A stretch of 64,000 bases of DNA from Oenococcus kitaharae. GTDB lineage: Bacteria; Bacillota; Bacilli; Lactobacillales; Lactobacillaceae. The position numbers and the translations under genes were made by a program. Where the stretch lies: the NCBI RefSeq assembly GCF_025758695.1, contig NZ_JANJQP010000001.1, forward strand, positions 434,001 through 498,000, in the 5' to 3' direction. Of this stretch, positions 9,279-19,189 are shown piece by piece (positions within the stretch are counted from its first letter, which is position 1; each line of letters opens with the position of its first letter). The notes beneath the pieces were generated by a model. That model searched no databases. It had not been told where the DNA came from and saw only the letters and a program-made list of their open reading frames with translations.

Positions 9279-9705
9279 TTACGAGTTTTCCTTTTCTATC
9301 TAGATAATTTTGCAGAATCAACTGAGCCGCCAGGCTATCGATGACTTTTTTGCGCTTCTCGCGAGACAAGTCAGCTTCCTCAATCAGCATTCGATTGGCT
9401 TGGACGCTGGTCAGACGCTCATCTTCATAATCAATCGGCAAATGAAAGCGGTCGATGACCATCTGGCCATAGCGACGAGATGCATCCACACGCGGCCCTT
9501 CGCTGTTGTTCATATTCTTGGGCAAACCAATGACGATGCCAGTCGCCTTCTTTTCGGCAATCAGTTGAGCTAAACGGTCCAGACCGAATTCGCCTTTATC
9601 CTCATTGATCCGAATGATTTCAACAGAACTGGCCGTCCATCCAAGCGGATCGGATTGTGCGACACCGACTGTCCGAGAGCCGACGTCGAGACCCAAAATT
9701 CTCAT
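9271..9705 (-). CDS. ruvX: Putative pre-16S rRNA nuclease / Holliday junction resolvase-like RuvX (YqgF)
   Basis: RNase H-fold protein of 144 residues acting in 16S rRNA maturation, and possibly on branched DNA. The first strand holds the catalytic Asp in [32 protein letters not shown] and [11 protein letters not shown] supply the remaining family motifs. It overlaps ireB by 4 bases (ATGA) and yrzB by 8, consistent with coupled translation. Confidence 0.95.
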   Translation of the reverse strand: MRILGLDVGSRTVGVAQSDPLGWTASSVEIIRINEDKGEFGLDRLAQLIAEKKATGIVIGLPKNMNNSEGPRVDASRRYGQMVIDRFHLPIDYEDERLTSVQANRMLIEEADLSREKRKKVIDSLAAQLILQNYLDRKGKLVNG

Positions 9706-9983
9706 TTGTCTTTATCCGTCGGCTTTTTAACATCTTCAGCCAGGTAATTTTTGACCAATTCTTCGACGATCTCATCGCGTTCGAAACGGCGAATCAGATT
9801 CCTGGCATCGTTAAGACGCGGGATATAAGCCGGATCGCCAGAAATTAAATAACCGACAATCTGATTGATCGGGTTATACCCTTTTTCCTCTAACGCCTCG
9901 TAAACCAACTTCAGCATCGAACGGACGTTTTCCGGTTTCTGTGAACCGAAATCAAATACTGTTGTGTCTTCAAATTCTGCCAT
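9702..9983 (-). CDS. ireB: IreB family regulatory phosphoprotein (UPF0297)
   Basis: Small protein of 93 residues ([13 protein letters not shown] start). In Enterococcus IreB is phosphorylated by the PASTA kinase IreK on N-terminal threonines and tunes cell-envelope stress and cephalosporin tolerance. The TT pair at residues 7-8 is the likely phosphorylation region here, by inference. The core [20 protein letters not shown] is diagnostic. It starts 18 bp after alaS and overlaps ruvX. Confidence 0.94.
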   Translation of the reverse strand: MAEFEDTTVFDFGSQKPENVRSMLKLVYEALEEKGYNPINQIVGYLISGDPAYIPRLNDARNLIRRFERDEIVEELVKNYLAEDVKKPTDKDK

Positions 9984-10001
9984 CTACTATATTCTACCCT
10001 A

Positions 10002-12650
10002 TCATAGGTTTTGTAGATATTGCTTAACAGCTGATAACGCATCTTTAATACCGGCCGGATTTTTTCCGCCAGCCTGCGCCAAATCGGGTCGTCCGCCGCC
10101 GCCGCCCTGAATCTTCACAGCAAGGTTTTTGATAAGATCGCCGGCTTTAATCTGTTTTGGAATTCGCGATGCAGCAACTAGAATTGGGCTGCCCGCATTA
10201 TTGCTGGCGAGAATAATCAAGTCAGAAACCTGTTTGGCACGCCAATCATCGACAATCAACCTCAGGCCATCAGCAGTCTGACCATCTATTTGAGCAGCAA
10301 CGTAACTGATGCCGTTAACCGTCTGGCTCGAATCAAATAATTTTTCGGCTGCTTGATTGGCAGCTTTGGCTGATAAGGCCTCTAAGGCCTTTTTACTGTC
10401 TTTGAGCTCCTGAATTAATCCAGCGACTTTTTCTGGGACATCTGTGATTTTCTGAGTCTCCAAAATGGCAGCCGTCTTTTTTAATTCATCTTCGTGCTGT
10501 TTGAAAAGGCGAAAAGCTGCCTGCCCGGTAACGGCTTCAATACGCCGAGTGCCGGCACCGGTTCCTGACTCGCTGACAATCTTAAACAGGCCCAGCTCGC
10601 TTGTATTGGAAGCGTGCGTGCCGCCATCAAACTCTTTATTGTAATCGCCGATGGAAACAACACGCACTTTTTTACCATATTTTTCACCGAAAACAGCGAC
10701 TGCACCTAATTTCTTGGCTGATTCGATATCAGTCTCAATCCAGGTAATCGGCAACGCTAAGGCAATCTGCTGATTCACTTGGTCTTCAATTTGATCCAAA
10801 GTTTTTTGAGAAACAGCACCCTGATGGGTGAAATCAAAACGCAGGTAGTCTGTCTCAACCAGTGAACCAGCTTGATGAATATTGCCGCCAATCACATTTC
10901 TTAAAGCCTGATCTAATAAATGTGTCGCCGTATGATTTTTAGAAACCGCCAGATGACGCGCCATATCAACTGCTAAAGCAACCTGTTGTCCAACTTTGAC
11001 ATCCCCTGACAGTTTGACGGTATGAATATGCTGCTTATTGGGGCCATTTTGAACATCCAAGACTTGGCCTAATAATTGGCCGTTAAGAGATTTCACCGTG
11101 CCATGATCGGCGACTTGGCCGCCCATTTCAGCATAAAATGGCGTCTTAGCAAAGACTAGTACAGCCTGTTGCCCAGCCCGTGCTTGGTCTACCTGCTTAT
11201 CATCAACGATGATCGCATTAATTTCTGTGTCATCAACTGAAGTCTGCGACCAGCCAACATACTCGGAAGGCACTTTTAAGTTCATTAAGGCTGCATCTTG
11301 AACACCGAAAGTCTTCAACTTGCCTTGTGCTTTGCGGGCTCGATCTTGTTGTGCTTTCATCTCTGTCTCAAAGCCCTTGCGGTCAACTTTTAATCCGGCT
11401 TCAACTGCCTGTTCTTCGGTTAATTCCAAAGGAAAACCATAAGTATCGAATAATTTAAAGGCTTTGGCGCCGGATAATTCGGATTCATGTTTATCTTTTG
11501 CTTCTTGGATATCGTCATCTAATAAAGCCAGCCCAGCCGTCAAAGTCTGGTCAAAGCGGTCTTCTTCAGCTTTAATCACTGGGATAATCTGATGCTGATT
11601 GGCCAGGATTTCCGGATAATATGAAGACATAATCTGCCCGACAATCGGTACAAGCTGTGTCAAGAACGGCTTTTCAATGCCTAATTTGCGCCCATGCATG
11701 ACGGCTCGGCGAAGCAGGCGGCGAATGACGTAGCCACGACCACTGTTGCCCGGCAATGCACCATCAGAAATAGCAAAAGTCACAGCACGAACATGGTCGG
11801 CAATCACCTTAAAACTGACATCCAATGTCTTGTCCTGACCATACTTTTGACCGGAAAGCGATTCGACTTTATGAATGATCGGCAGGAAAAGGTCGGTTTC
11901 AAAATTAGTCGGCGCGTTTTCAAAAATCGAGACAACACGCTCCAAGCCCATGCCGGTATCAATGTTTTTATGCGGCAATTCGGGATATTGAGAGTTATCG
12001 GTCATGCCGGGAAGATGATTGAATTGTGAAAAGACGATATTCCAAATTTCCAGATAGCGTTCGTTTTCGCCGCCGGGATACATTTCAGGGTCATCATCAG
12101 GAAGATCCTGAAATTTCGGCCCGCGATCAAAGAAAATTTCCGTATCCGGTCCAGAAGGACCTTCACCAATGTCCCAAAAGTTGCTCTCTTCGGCAACTGT
12201 GTGATTGGGCAGAAAACCTGGCTGAGCTTCCCAAAGAGCCTTGGTCTCGGTATCGCGCGGATAATAAGTGATATACAATTTTTCCGGCTCAATAGCAAAC
12301 CAATCAGGGCTGGTTAATAATTCCCAGGCCCAGGGAATAACCTCTTTTTTAAAATAGTCGCCAACTGAAAAATTGCCCAGCATCTCAAAAAAAGTATGGT
12401 GTCGTGCAGTGTGGCCGACGTTTTCAATATCATTGGTCCGGATTGATTTTTGTGCGTTCGTAATCCTTGGATTTTCCGGTACGACAGAACCGTCAAAATA
12501 TTTTTTAAGGGTCGCGACACCGGAATTAATCCAAAGAAGGCTGGGATCGTCTTTTGGAATCAAGGATTGGCTGGGTTCGATCTTGTGTCCTTTAGATTGA
12601 AAGAAATCAAGAAACATTCGACGAATTTGTGCAGAATCAAGTTTTTTCAT
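10002..12650 (-). CDS. alaS: Alanyl-tRNA synthetase
   Basis: Charges tRNA-Ala and edits mischarged Ser/Gly. The 882 residues contain the class II catalytic domain ([35 protein letters not shown]), the editing domain ([13 protein letters not shown]) and the C-terminal [14 protein letters not shown]. The editing-domain zinc site, normally C-GGTH, reads FDGGTH, so Asp675 replaces the usual Cys. An alanine T-box lies upstream, so expression should respond to uncharged tRNA-Ala. It heads the ireB-ruvX-yrzB cluster. Confidence 0.97.
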   Translation of the reverse strand: MKKLDSAQIRRMFLDFFQSKGHKIEPSQSLIPKDDPSLLWINSGVATLKKYFDGSVVPENPRITNAQKSIRTNDIENVGHTARHHTFFEMLGNFSVGDYFKKEVIPWAWELLTSPDWFAIEPEKLYITYYPRDTETKALWEAQPGFLPNHTVAEESNFWDIGEGPSGPDTEIFFDRGPKFQDLPDDDPEMYPGGENERYLEIWNIVFSQFNHLPGMTDNSQYPELPHKNIDTGMGLERVVSIFENAPTNFETDLFLPIIHKVESLSGQKYGQDKTLDVSFKVIADHVRAVTFAISDGALPGNSGRGYVIRRLLRRAVMHGRKLGIEKPFLTQLVPIVGQIMSSYYPEILANQHQIIPVIKAEEDRFDQTLTAGLALLDDDIQEAKDKHESELSGAKAFKLFDTYGFPLELTEEQAVEAGLKVDRKGFETEMKAQQDRARKAQGKLKTFGVQDAALMNLKVPSEYVGWSQTSVDDTEINAIIVDDKQVDQARAGQQAVLVFAKTPFYAEMGGQVADHGTVKSLNGQLLGQVLDVQNGPNKQHIHTVKLSGDVKVGQQVALAVDMARHLAVSKNHTATHLLDQALRNVIGGNIHQAGSLVETDYLRFDFTHQGAVSQKTLDQIEDQVNQQIALALPITWIETDIESAKKLGAVAVFGEKYGKKVRVVSIGDYNKEFDGGTHASNTSELGLFKIVSESGTGAGTRRIEAVTGQAAFRLFKQHEDELKKTAAILETQKITDVPEKVAGLIQELKDSKKALEALSAKAANQAAEKLFDSSQTVNGISYVAAQIDGQTADGLRLIVDDWRAKQVSDLIILASNNAGSPILVAASRIPKQIKAGDLIKNLAVKIQGGGGGRPDLAQAGGKNPAGIKDALSAVKQYLQNL

Positions 12651-12860
12651 TTTTCCTCATTACTGTAAATAGAAAAACACCGCGTAATGCCGGGGCGAAA
12701 ATTCGCGGTACCACCCGGCTTCACACAGTGCTGTGTCTCTATCTGCTATTTTTTAAATAAACGGGAGCATCCTGATTGAGATTTCAAGCCTCGCAGCACC
12801 GGCCTGTCTCTTAAAAATCCGCTTCAGGACATATCCGCTTTCCTACATACTATATCACGG
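12651..12860 (-). promoter_or_regulatory. T-box leader, alanine-specific, upstream of alaS
   Basis: On the minus strand the leader holds an AGAGA bulge sequence, a GGTG apical motif, and the specifier GATGCTCCC with Ala codon GCT at 12766-12768. The T-box core GGGTGGTACCGCG follows at 12704-12716. Uncharged tRNA-Ala should stabilise the antiterminator. Confidence 0.9.
12673..12709 (-). terminator. Intrinsic terminator of the alaS T-box
   Basis: ACCGCG (12679-12684) pairs with CGCGGT (12704-12709), and a run of T follows on the minus strand. The distal arm overlaps the T-box core, as expected for mutually exclusive terminator and antiterminator. Confidence 0.8.
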
Positions 12861-12983
12861 CCGGAAAAAATTGAAAACGGTAAATTCAAATTGAAAAATC
12901 TGTTAGCTTTCCTGACATTAGTTTCATTGCTTAAAAAAATAAGAGATAGAATTGTGACTAAATTTTAGAAAGGTGGTAGTTAC

Positions 12984-14435
12984 ATGGATGTGTTTAGAAA
13001 AAAAGACGTCAACGAGATTTTGAAATACTCGTCGCCGTTGAAAAGGACGTTAAAGACCTGGGATCTGACCTTCCTAGGCATTGGTGCCATTATCGGTACC
13101 GGAATTTTCGTCCTAACTGGTAGAGGAGCACTGACCGCTGGTCCGGCTTTGTCATTATCCTTCTTAATTGCGGCAATCTGTTGTGGATTTGCCGGCTTGT
13201 GTTACGCGGAATTTGCTTCGATGGCCCCTGTCTCAGGGTCAGCCTATACTTATTCCTACATTGCCTTTGGTGAAATTATTGCTTTCATCATTGGCTGGGA
13301 TTTAATTTTGGAGTATGCCCTCGGGGCTGCGACCGTCTCAGTCGGCTGGTCAGGCTACTTTGTCAATCTGCTGCAAAATCTCGGAATTCATATTCCGACA
13401 GTTCTGACAGCCGCTGCAGGCACAACACCTGGCGTGACAACATTCTTCAATTTGCCGGCGTTTTTAATTGTTTTACTGATTACTTGGATTATTTCTATTG
13501 GTATTACACAGACAAAAAGAGTCAACGATACGATGGTTATCGTGAAATTAGCCGTCATCATTCTCTTCATTGTCTGCACGATCTGGTTCATCAAGCCGCA
13601 TAACTGGGTACCATTTTCACCTTACGGCTTGTATTCGTTTCATGGCGGCAGTGCAGCTGGTATTATCCCGGCTGCCTCGATCGTTTTCTTCTCCTTCATT
13701 GGTTTTGATTCAGTCTCTTCCAGTGCCGAGGAAACGATCAACCCCAGCAAGACCTTGCCAAGAGGCATCCTGGGTTCGCTTTTGATCTCAACTGTGCTTT
13801 ACATTATCATGACCTTGATTATGACTGGTGTTGTTAAGTACACAGTCTTCGCTCGTTTCTTGGATGCACCGATTCTTGCTGTTCTTCATTCAACCGGCCA
13901 GACTTGGTTGTCGATTATCGTCAGTGTCGGCGCGATTCTTGGTATGACAACGGTTATTCTTGTTCAGCTTTACGGTCAGTCACGGATTACTTATTCAATG
14001 TCTCGTGACGGTTTATTCCCGAGTTTCTTTGGTTCAGTTAATCCCAAGTACCAAACACCCTTCAAAGGGACTTGGTTCTTTGGTATCGTCACTGCCATTG
14101 CAGGCGGCTTAATCAATTTGAACATTCTGTCCGAACTGGTTAACATTGGTACTTTGACAGCCTTCGTGCTTGTTTCTGCAGGTATACTTTGGATGAGGCA
14201 CAGTCATCCAGAACTGCACCGCGGTTTCCGTGCTCCCGGCGTTCCCGTGACACCAATCATCGCGATTCTCTTCTGCTTGGTACTGATTGCTGGTCTGAAC
14301 TGGGAAACCTGGGTTCGGTTCATCGTCTGGTTTGCTATCGGTATGGTGATCTACTTCGCCTATGCTAAGCGCCATTCAAAGTTGAATCCGTCCAATTCTG
14401 ACGGCACGGCCTCTGCTAAAAAAGGAGCTGATTAA
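12984..14435 (+). CDS. APC-superfamily amino acid permease (CAT-like)
   Basis: Proton-coupled amino acid transporter of 483 residues with about 12-13 hydrophobic helices. The family TM1 signature GIGAIIGTGIFVLTG is at about residues 31-46, and SFIGFDSVSSSAEETINP carries the consensus TM6-7 motif. It follows an AAAGGTGGTAGTTAC ribosome site and is separated by one base from a universal stress protein gene, so the two are co-transcribed. APC permease plus UspA is a recurrent pairing in Firmicutes, but the substrate cannot be assigned. Confidence 0.92.
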   Translation: MDVFRKKDVNEILKYSSPLKRTLKTWDLTFLGIGAIIGTGIFVLTGRGALTAGPALSLSFLIAAICCGFAGLCYAEFASMAPVSGSAYTYSYIAFGEIIAFIIGWDLILEYALGAATVSVGWSGYFVNLLQNLGIHIPTVLTAAAGTTPGVTTFFNLPAFLIVLLITWIISIGITQTKRVNDTMVIVKLAVIILFIVCTIWFIKPHNWVPFSPYGLYSFHGGSAAGIIPAASIVFFSFIGFDSVSSSAEETINPSKTLPRGILGSLLISTVLYIIMTLIMTGVVKYTVFARFLDAPILAVLHSTGQTWLSIIVSVGAILGMTTVILVQLYGQSRITYSMSRDGLFPSFFGSVNPKYQTPFKGTWFFGIVTAIAGGLINLNILSELVNIGTLTAFVLVSAGILWMRHSHPELHRGFRAPGVPVTPIIAILFCLVLIAGLNWETWVRFIVWFAIGMVIYFAYAKRHSKLNPSNSDGTASAKKGAD

Positions 14436-14436
14436 T

Positions 14437-14865
14437 ATGACTTACAAGCATATTCTGGTTGGCCTTGATGGTTCCAAGAAAGCTGATAAAGCCTTTGAAA
14501 CAGCTTGTGCACTGGCCTCAACCTTGTCTGCAAGCCTCAGTGCTGTTTGGATTGTCAATCGCGACCGCGGCATGGATTCGACCTTTGGCGTTAGCGAAGA
14601 TTTCTATCAAGACCGTATTGGCCAAGTGAAACAGAAACTGGCCCCATATGTCGAGAAAGCTAAAAAACAGCATATTGATATCACCACCGAAACACTGTTG
14701 GGCAACGTGAAAATGCTGCTGGCTAAAGAATATCCCGAAGCGCATGGTATCGATCTGATTGTTGTGGGCGATACAGGCCTCAATTCAATTGAAAGACTGG
14801 TCGTTGGTTCACACACAAGTTACGTGATCCGCAACGCCAGCTGCGATGTTCTAGTCGTTAAATAA
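14437..14865 (+). CDS. Universal stress protein, UspA family
   Basis: Single-domain Usp of 142 residues starting MTYKHILVGLDGSKKADKAF. The ATP-binding signature G-x2-G-x9-G-S is intact at the C-terminus (GDTGLNSIERLVVGSHTS), which predicts an ATP-binding member. It follows the permease stop by one base, with the ribosome site inside the permease end (AAAGGAGCTG). It may sense or modulate permease state, which is inference from gene pairing only. Confidence 0.93.
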   Translation: MTYKHILVGLDGSKKADKAFETACALASTLSASLSAVWIVNRDRGMDSTFGVSEDFYQDRIGQVKQKLAPYVEKAKKQHIDITTETLLGNVKMLLAKEYPEAHGIDLIVVGDTGLNSIERLVVGSHTSYVIRNASCDVLVVK

Positions 14866-14872
14866 GCAAATT

Positions 14873-14907
14873 AAAAGCCATCTTGCAAATTACAAGATGG
14901 CTTTTTT
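14873..14907. terminator. Bidirectional terminator between usp and the methionine operon
   Basis: AAAAGCCATCTTG pairs with CAAGATGGCTTTT around a short loop (CAAATTA region), with T runs on both strands. It serves convergent transcripts. Confidence 0.88.
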
Positions 14908-14912
14908 GTCGG

Positions 14913-16064
14913 CTATTTGATCTGACCAAGGGCTTGTTTGAAATCGGCGATCAAATCATCGACATCTTCCAAACCAACAGAAACACGCAGTAAACCGGGC
15001 GTAATGCCCTCTTTTTTTAAGTCTGCCGCACTTAATTCGGCATGGCTCATCTTCGGTGGATAGGACACAATTGTCTCTGTCGCACCCAAAGAAACAGAAA
15101 ATATCGGAATTTTCAAAGCCGCGACAAAGGTTCTCACTGCAGCCTCACTGCCAATATCAAAAGAAAAGACAGCACCACCGTTTTTTGCCTGCTTTTGTTG
15201 AATCTCATAGCCCGGATGGCTGGGCAGTCCAGGATAAAGGACGCGCACCACTTGGGGCTGATTTTCCAGCCAAGAAGCTAGTTTTAAAGCCGAAGACGAT
15301 GAACGGTCCAGACGTACAGCTAGTGTCTTTAAGCCGCGCAATAACAACCAGGTATCAAAGGAACTCAGTGTAGCACCGACAGCGTTTTGGATGAAATAAA
15401 TCTGTTTGGCTAATTCTGGCTTGTTAGTCATAACCGCACCGGCTAAAAGATCGGAGTGGCCGGAAAGAAATTTAGTCGCCGAGTGAACGACAATATCAGC
15501 ACCCAAAGACAGCGGCTTTTGCAAATAGGGCGACATAAAAGTATTGTCGGCGATCGTGATCAGGTGATGCGCTTTGGCGATTTGAGAGATGGCAGCAATA
15601 TCCGTCACATCCAAAGTCGGATTCGAAGGCGTCTCAATATAAAGTGCTTTCGTATTGGGCTTGATTGCTGCTTCAACTGCACCTGGGTCACAAAAATCTG
15701 CGTAGCTGTGACTGATGTTAAAACGGGTCAGAATTTCATTTAAAACACGATAGGTCCCGCCGTAGACGTGTCCAGAAATCACGAGATGATCGCCGGCACT
15801 AAAAGTCAGCAGCACACTGGAAATAGCTGCCATACCAGTCGAAAACAGGTAACCATATTCGGCCCCTTCCAACTGAGCCAGTGCTTTTTCACCAGCTTGG
15901 CGCGTCGGATTCCCAGATCGTGCGTAATCAAACTCATGAAAATGATCCAAATCCGGCTGGCTGAAAGTCGATGTCATATAAATCGGCGTATTCAGCGCAC
16001 CATTCTCTGGATCATGCGGTGTTGTTAATTTAATTATTTTTGTCGGATCACTAAAATCGCTCAT
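14913..16064 (-). CDS. PLP-dependent transsulfuration enzyme (cystathionine lyase/synthase family)
   Basis: Cys/Met-metabolism PLP enzyme of 383 residues. The cofactor Lys lies in SATKFLSGHSDLLAGAVMTN, with DYARSGNPTRQ and YGYLFSTGMAAISS in the N-terminal half. Last gene of the methionine operon; its start overlaps metA as ATGA. Together with the paralogue two genes upstream it could supply cystathionine gamma-synthase and beta-lyase steps. Sequence alone does not say which of the two does which; direct sulfhydrylation or gamma-lyase activity are alternatives. Confidence 0.9.
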   Translation of the reverse strand: MSDFSDPTKIIKLTTPHDPENGALNTPIYMTSTFSQPDLDHFHEFDYARSGNPTRQAGEKALAQLEGAEYGYLFSTGMAAISSVLLTFSAGDHLVISGHVYGGTYRVLNEILTRFNISHSYADFCDPGAVEAAIKPNTKALYIETPSNPTLDVTDIAAISQIAKAHHLITIADNTFMSPYLQKPLSLGADIVVHSATKFLSGHSDLLAGAVMTNKPELAKQIYFIQNAVGATLSSFDTWLLLRGLKTLAVRLDRSSSSALKLASWLENQPQVVRVLYPGLPSHPGYEIQQKQAKNGGAVFSFDIGSEAAVRTFVAALKIPIFSVSLGATETIVSYPPKMSHAELSAADLKKEGITPGLLRVSVGLEDVDDLIADFKQALGQIK

Positions 16065-16945
16065 GCCACCTCTTTAAATAAATTTTTCTTACCTTTTGCA
16101 GCAGAATTTCCAGCTAAACCAAGCCAATCTGAAAGCAGCTCGGATGCCGGCTGACGCCAATCGTTCACCTGCTGATTATCAAGCAAGTAATTTTCGGGTT
16201 TGGCCTGTTTCATTCCCTTGCCGATATCACGCAAATACTCTTTTTGCAGCGTATCTTGATCATATTCAAAATGCCCGGAAGATAGCAGCACGCGGCCTTG
16301 TTCTAGTTCGGCTAAGGAAACACCAAAGTGCTGGTCACCTGACAGAATCCGCCAGCCAGCTTTTTGCGCCGCCTGAAAATCAATCGAAAACCAGCGGGAA
16401 TGCGGTGCACGGTCAACAAGCGCCTCACTCAGGTCAAAACGATAGATACCAAAACGCTTGCGCTTTAATTGTGTCACATGAACTCGTTTGACGTGTGCGT
16501 AAGCCGCAGCCGACCAGCAGGCAAAGAAAGTCCGCTTGGAATTCTTGTTCTGCCAGTCGACAAAGTCAGCAAATTCCGACCAGTAATCGACCTCTTCAAA
16601 AGCTATTCGATCCACTGGTGAGCCAGTGACAATCGTCCAGTCGTAGTGGTTTTTTTCGGCTTTTGGCAGGGGCTCATAGCAGCCGCGAATCGTTTCTGAT
16701 TCTTTTTTTAGATGATGTGTCGCCGGCATAGCAAAACGGACATTGAAATCCTGCCCACTCTGATCAGAAATCAATTTCAGCAAAGCCAAATACTGCAATT
16801 CGCTTTGCTCCCGAGTCGACATCAGACAAACAATTAAAACATTACTCGCTTTGTCCGAATAATCGTTGTCCTTGTCGGCCAACTGGCGAAAGTTGTTTTC
16901 AGTCTGCCTGGCTCTGGCCAAACCATTTGCGACATAAAGCGTCAT
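16061..16945 (-). CDS. metA: Homoserine O-acyltransferase (MetA family)
   Basis: Acylates homoserine with succinyl- or acetyl-CoA, the committed step of methionine synthesis. Family features include the catalytic Cys in FFACWSAAAYAHVK and later GDQHFGVSLAELEQGRVLLS and SSGHFEYDQDTL, with the catalytic Glu/His region. The 294 residues are slightly shorter than typical MetA. It overlaps both neighbours by ATGA junctions, so the operon is tightly coupled. Acyl-donor choice (many Gram-positive MetA proteins use acetyl-CoA) cannot be fixed by eye. Confidence 0.92.
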   Translation of the reverse strand: MTLYVANGLARARQTENNFRQLADKDNDYSDKASNVLIVCLMSTREQSELQYLALLKLISDQSGQDFNVRFAMPATHHLKKESETIRGCYEPLPKAEKNHYDWTIVTGSPVDRIAFEEVDYWSEFADFVDWQNKNSKRTFFACWSAAAYAHVKRVHVTQLKRKRFGIYRFDLSEALVDRAPHSRWFSIDFQAAQKAGWRILSGDQHFGVSLAELEQGRVLLSSGHFEYDQDTLQKEYLRDIGKGMKQAKPENYLLDNQQVNDWRQPASELLSDWLGLAGNSAAKGKKNLFKEVA

Positions 16946-18054
16946 ACTTTTGCCCCCTTAATCGCCTGCTTGAGATCGGCCAACAAATCGTCCTGATCTT
17001 CCAATCCAGCACTCACACGCACAAGATTATCCGTAATGCCCAGCTGATCGCGCCTTTCTTGACTCATGTCATGATGCGTCTGGATACTAGGAATCGTAAT
17101 CAGGCTTTCAGCGCCACCAAGGCTTTCAGCAAAGGAAAACACTTTTAATCCCTTCAGAAGTTTATCGGTGTCATAACCGTCAGCCAAGTAAAAGCTCAGC
17201 ATGCCGCCCAGCCCTGGATACAGGACTTTTTCAACACCGGCAAATTTTGGCAGGTGTTTAGCCAGAAAACGGCCATTGCTATCGTGCCGGGCCATCCTGA
17301 GATGCAATGTCTTCAAACTGCGCAACAACAGCCAGCAGGAAAATGGATCCAGTACCTGTCCGCGCGTAACCAGATTATAGTCAATAGTTTCGCCTAAATC
17401 ATGCGATTTTGTGATCACAGCACCAGCCAGAATGTCATTATGTCCACCCAGATACTTTGTCGCTGAGTGAACGACAACATCAGCACCATCGTCGATCGGA
17501 TTTTGAAAAATCGGCGACAAAAAAGTGTTGTCAACGGCCACGATAATATTGGGATTCTTCTTGTGGGCAGCTTGCGCACATTTTTTGATGTCAATGATTT
17601 TCATGGTCGGGTTGCTAGGTGTTTCCAGCCACAAAAGGCGCGTCTTGTCGTTGATTTTGTCTGCTAACGCCTGCTCATCCTGGCCATCCCAAAGTGTGTA
17701 GCTGACGTTATCCTTTTTGGCAATATCATCAAAATAGCGAAAAGAGCCACCATATAAATCATCGGAACTGACAAAATTCTCACCACTGTGCATGACACTG
17801 GAAAACAGCAAATCAATCGCCGCCATACCCGAAGAAACAGCAAAACCATCGGAACCGTGTTCCAAAACGGCTAACTGTTTTTCCAAAATCGCCCGCGTCG
17901 GCGTCTGCAAACGGGCGTAATCAAACCCGGTCGACTCGCCTAATCCCGGATGACGGAAAGCCGTCGAAAAATACAGGGGCGTACTGACAGCGCCGGTCTT
18001 TGCATCATCAGACCCATTGCTGGCCTGGACCAAGATTGTGTCGATATGTGCCAA
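16942..18054 (-). CDS. PLP-dependent cystathionine gamma-synthase/lyase family enzyme
   Basis: Second transsulfuration PLP enzyme of the operon (370 residues). It shows DYARLQTPTRAILEKQ, GFAVSSGMAAIDLLF and the PLP-lysine segment HSATKYLGGHNDILAGAV, and ends with RVSAGLEDQDDLLADLKQA. It is only moderately similar to the 14913-16064 protein, so this looks like an old paralogue pair rather than a fresh duplication. Its stop is 4 bases inside metA, and it starts 3 bp after the MetE-like gene. Confidence 0.9.
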   Translation of the reverse strand: MAHIDTILVQASNGSDDAKTGAVSTPLYFSTAFRHPGLGESTGFDYARLQTPTRAILEKQLAVLEHGSDGFAVSSGMAAIDLLFSSVMHSGENFVSSDDLYGGSFRYFDDIAKKDNVSYTLWDGQDEQALADKINDKTRLLWLETPSNPTMKIIDIKKCAQAAHKKNPNIIVAVDNTFLSPIFQNPIDDGADVVVHSATKYLGGHNDILAGAVITKSHDLGETIDYNLVTRGQVLDPFSCWLLLRSLKTLHLRMARHDSNGRFLAKHLPKFAGVEKVLYPGLGGMLSFYLADGYDTDKLLKGLKVFSFAESLGGAESLITIPSIQTHHDMSQERRDQLGITDNLVRVSAGLEDQDDLLADLKQAIKGAKV

Positions 18055-18057
18055 TGT

Positions 18058-19182
18058 TTAACCCCATACCTCTTCGATGATTGACTTCACCAGAGCTAAT
18101 TTCTTCCATTCGTCGGCTTCGGTTAATTCATTCCCTTCTTCGGTCGACGCAAAACCGCACTGGGTCGACAACCACAAACGATCCAGAGGTAGGAATTTTT
18201 CCGCCTGATGAATGCGGTCGATAATCACTTGACGGTCTTCCAACACTGGACTTTTAGAGGTCACAAGGCCTAAGACGACTCTTTTGTCACCACTAACTTT
18301 AGCTAGGGGTTCAAAACCACCGGCACGATCAGAATCATATTCCAAGAAGTAGGTTGAAACATTTTCCTGGCCGAAAAGCTTGTCGGCGACTGAATCGTAA
18401 CCGCCTTGTGCTGCCCAATCAGAGTGATAATTACCTCTGCAGACGTGTGTATTGACTGTTAAATCTGAAGGCAGGTCAGCGATCGCACCATTATTTAGCT
18501 TCAAATAGGTATCCTTCAGCTTTTCGGGATCGAAACCGGCACCAACCATTGTCTGCCAAAAATTCTTATCTACCAGCATCCCCCAAGTGCAGTCGTCAAT
18601 TTGTACAACACGAGCGCCGGCATCATAAAAGGCCAAAATTGCTTCGTGATAAATTTTGACGATATCATCGAGCAAATCCTTCTCGCTGGCATAATAATTT
18701 TTGATCAGGTCTGCGTTTGTGCCACGGACAAGTTCTAAATAAAGTTGTGCTGGTGCCGGAATCGTCTGTTTGGCCAGAACACCATATTTTTCCGCCAAAG
18801 TCTTGGTTAGGACGAAGTCATTGATAAAGGGGTGTTTCTCAGCATCAAAAGACAGCTTGCCATCCAACACGGCCGAGTCATCACGTGTCTCTTCATGGGC
18901 AAAACGATAGCCTTCACCGTAGTGAATATGTTTTACGCCACCAAATCCCCAGAAGAAATCAAGATGCCAGTAACTGCGGCGGAATTCGCCATCCGTGACA
19001 TAATCAAGTCCAGCTTCAGCTTCTTTTTTGATTAATTTTTCAATTTCCTGATTTTCAATCTCGTGCAGCTGGTCAAAAGTAATTTCCTTTTTAGCAAACT
19101 TTGCCCGCGCCTCCTTGATTACCTGCGGCCTTAAAAACGAGCCAACGTGCTGAAAACCGATTTTACTTGCTACTAATGTCAT
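18058..19182 (-). CDS. MetE C-terminal-domain-like methyltransferase (YxjG/YxjH type)
   Basis: This 374-residue protein corresponds to the catalytic C-terminal barrel of cobalamin-independent methionine synthase, without the N-terminal half. Zinc-ligand motifs are visible as VNTHVCRGNYHSD and STQCGFAS. Such proteins make methionine from homocysteine with a methyl donor that differs by lineage. The start at 19182 (MTLVASKIG) has AGGGGAAAAATT in front; the longer frame to 19419 is T-box leader. First gene of a four-gene methionine operon controlled by that leader. Confidence 0.9.
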   Translation of the reverse strand: MTLVASKIGFQHVGSFLRPQVIKEARAKFAKKEITFDQLHEIENQEIEKLIKKEAEAGLDYVTDGEFRRSYWHLDFFWGFGGVKHIHYGEGYRFAHEETRDDSAVLDGKLSFDAEKHPFINDFVLTKTLAEKYGVLAKQTIPAPAQLYLELVRGTNADLIKNYYASEKDLLDDIVKIYHEAILAFYDAGARVVQIDDCTWGMLVDKNFWQTMVGAGFDPEKLKDTYLKLNNGAIADLPSDLTVNTHVCRGNYHSDWAAQGGYDSVADKLFGQENVSTYFLEYDSDRAGGFEPLAKVSGDKRVVLGLVTSKSPVLEDRQVIIDRIHQAEKFLPLDRLWLSTQCGFASTEEGNELTEADEWKKLALVKSIIEEVWG

Positions 19183-19189
19183 AATTTTT

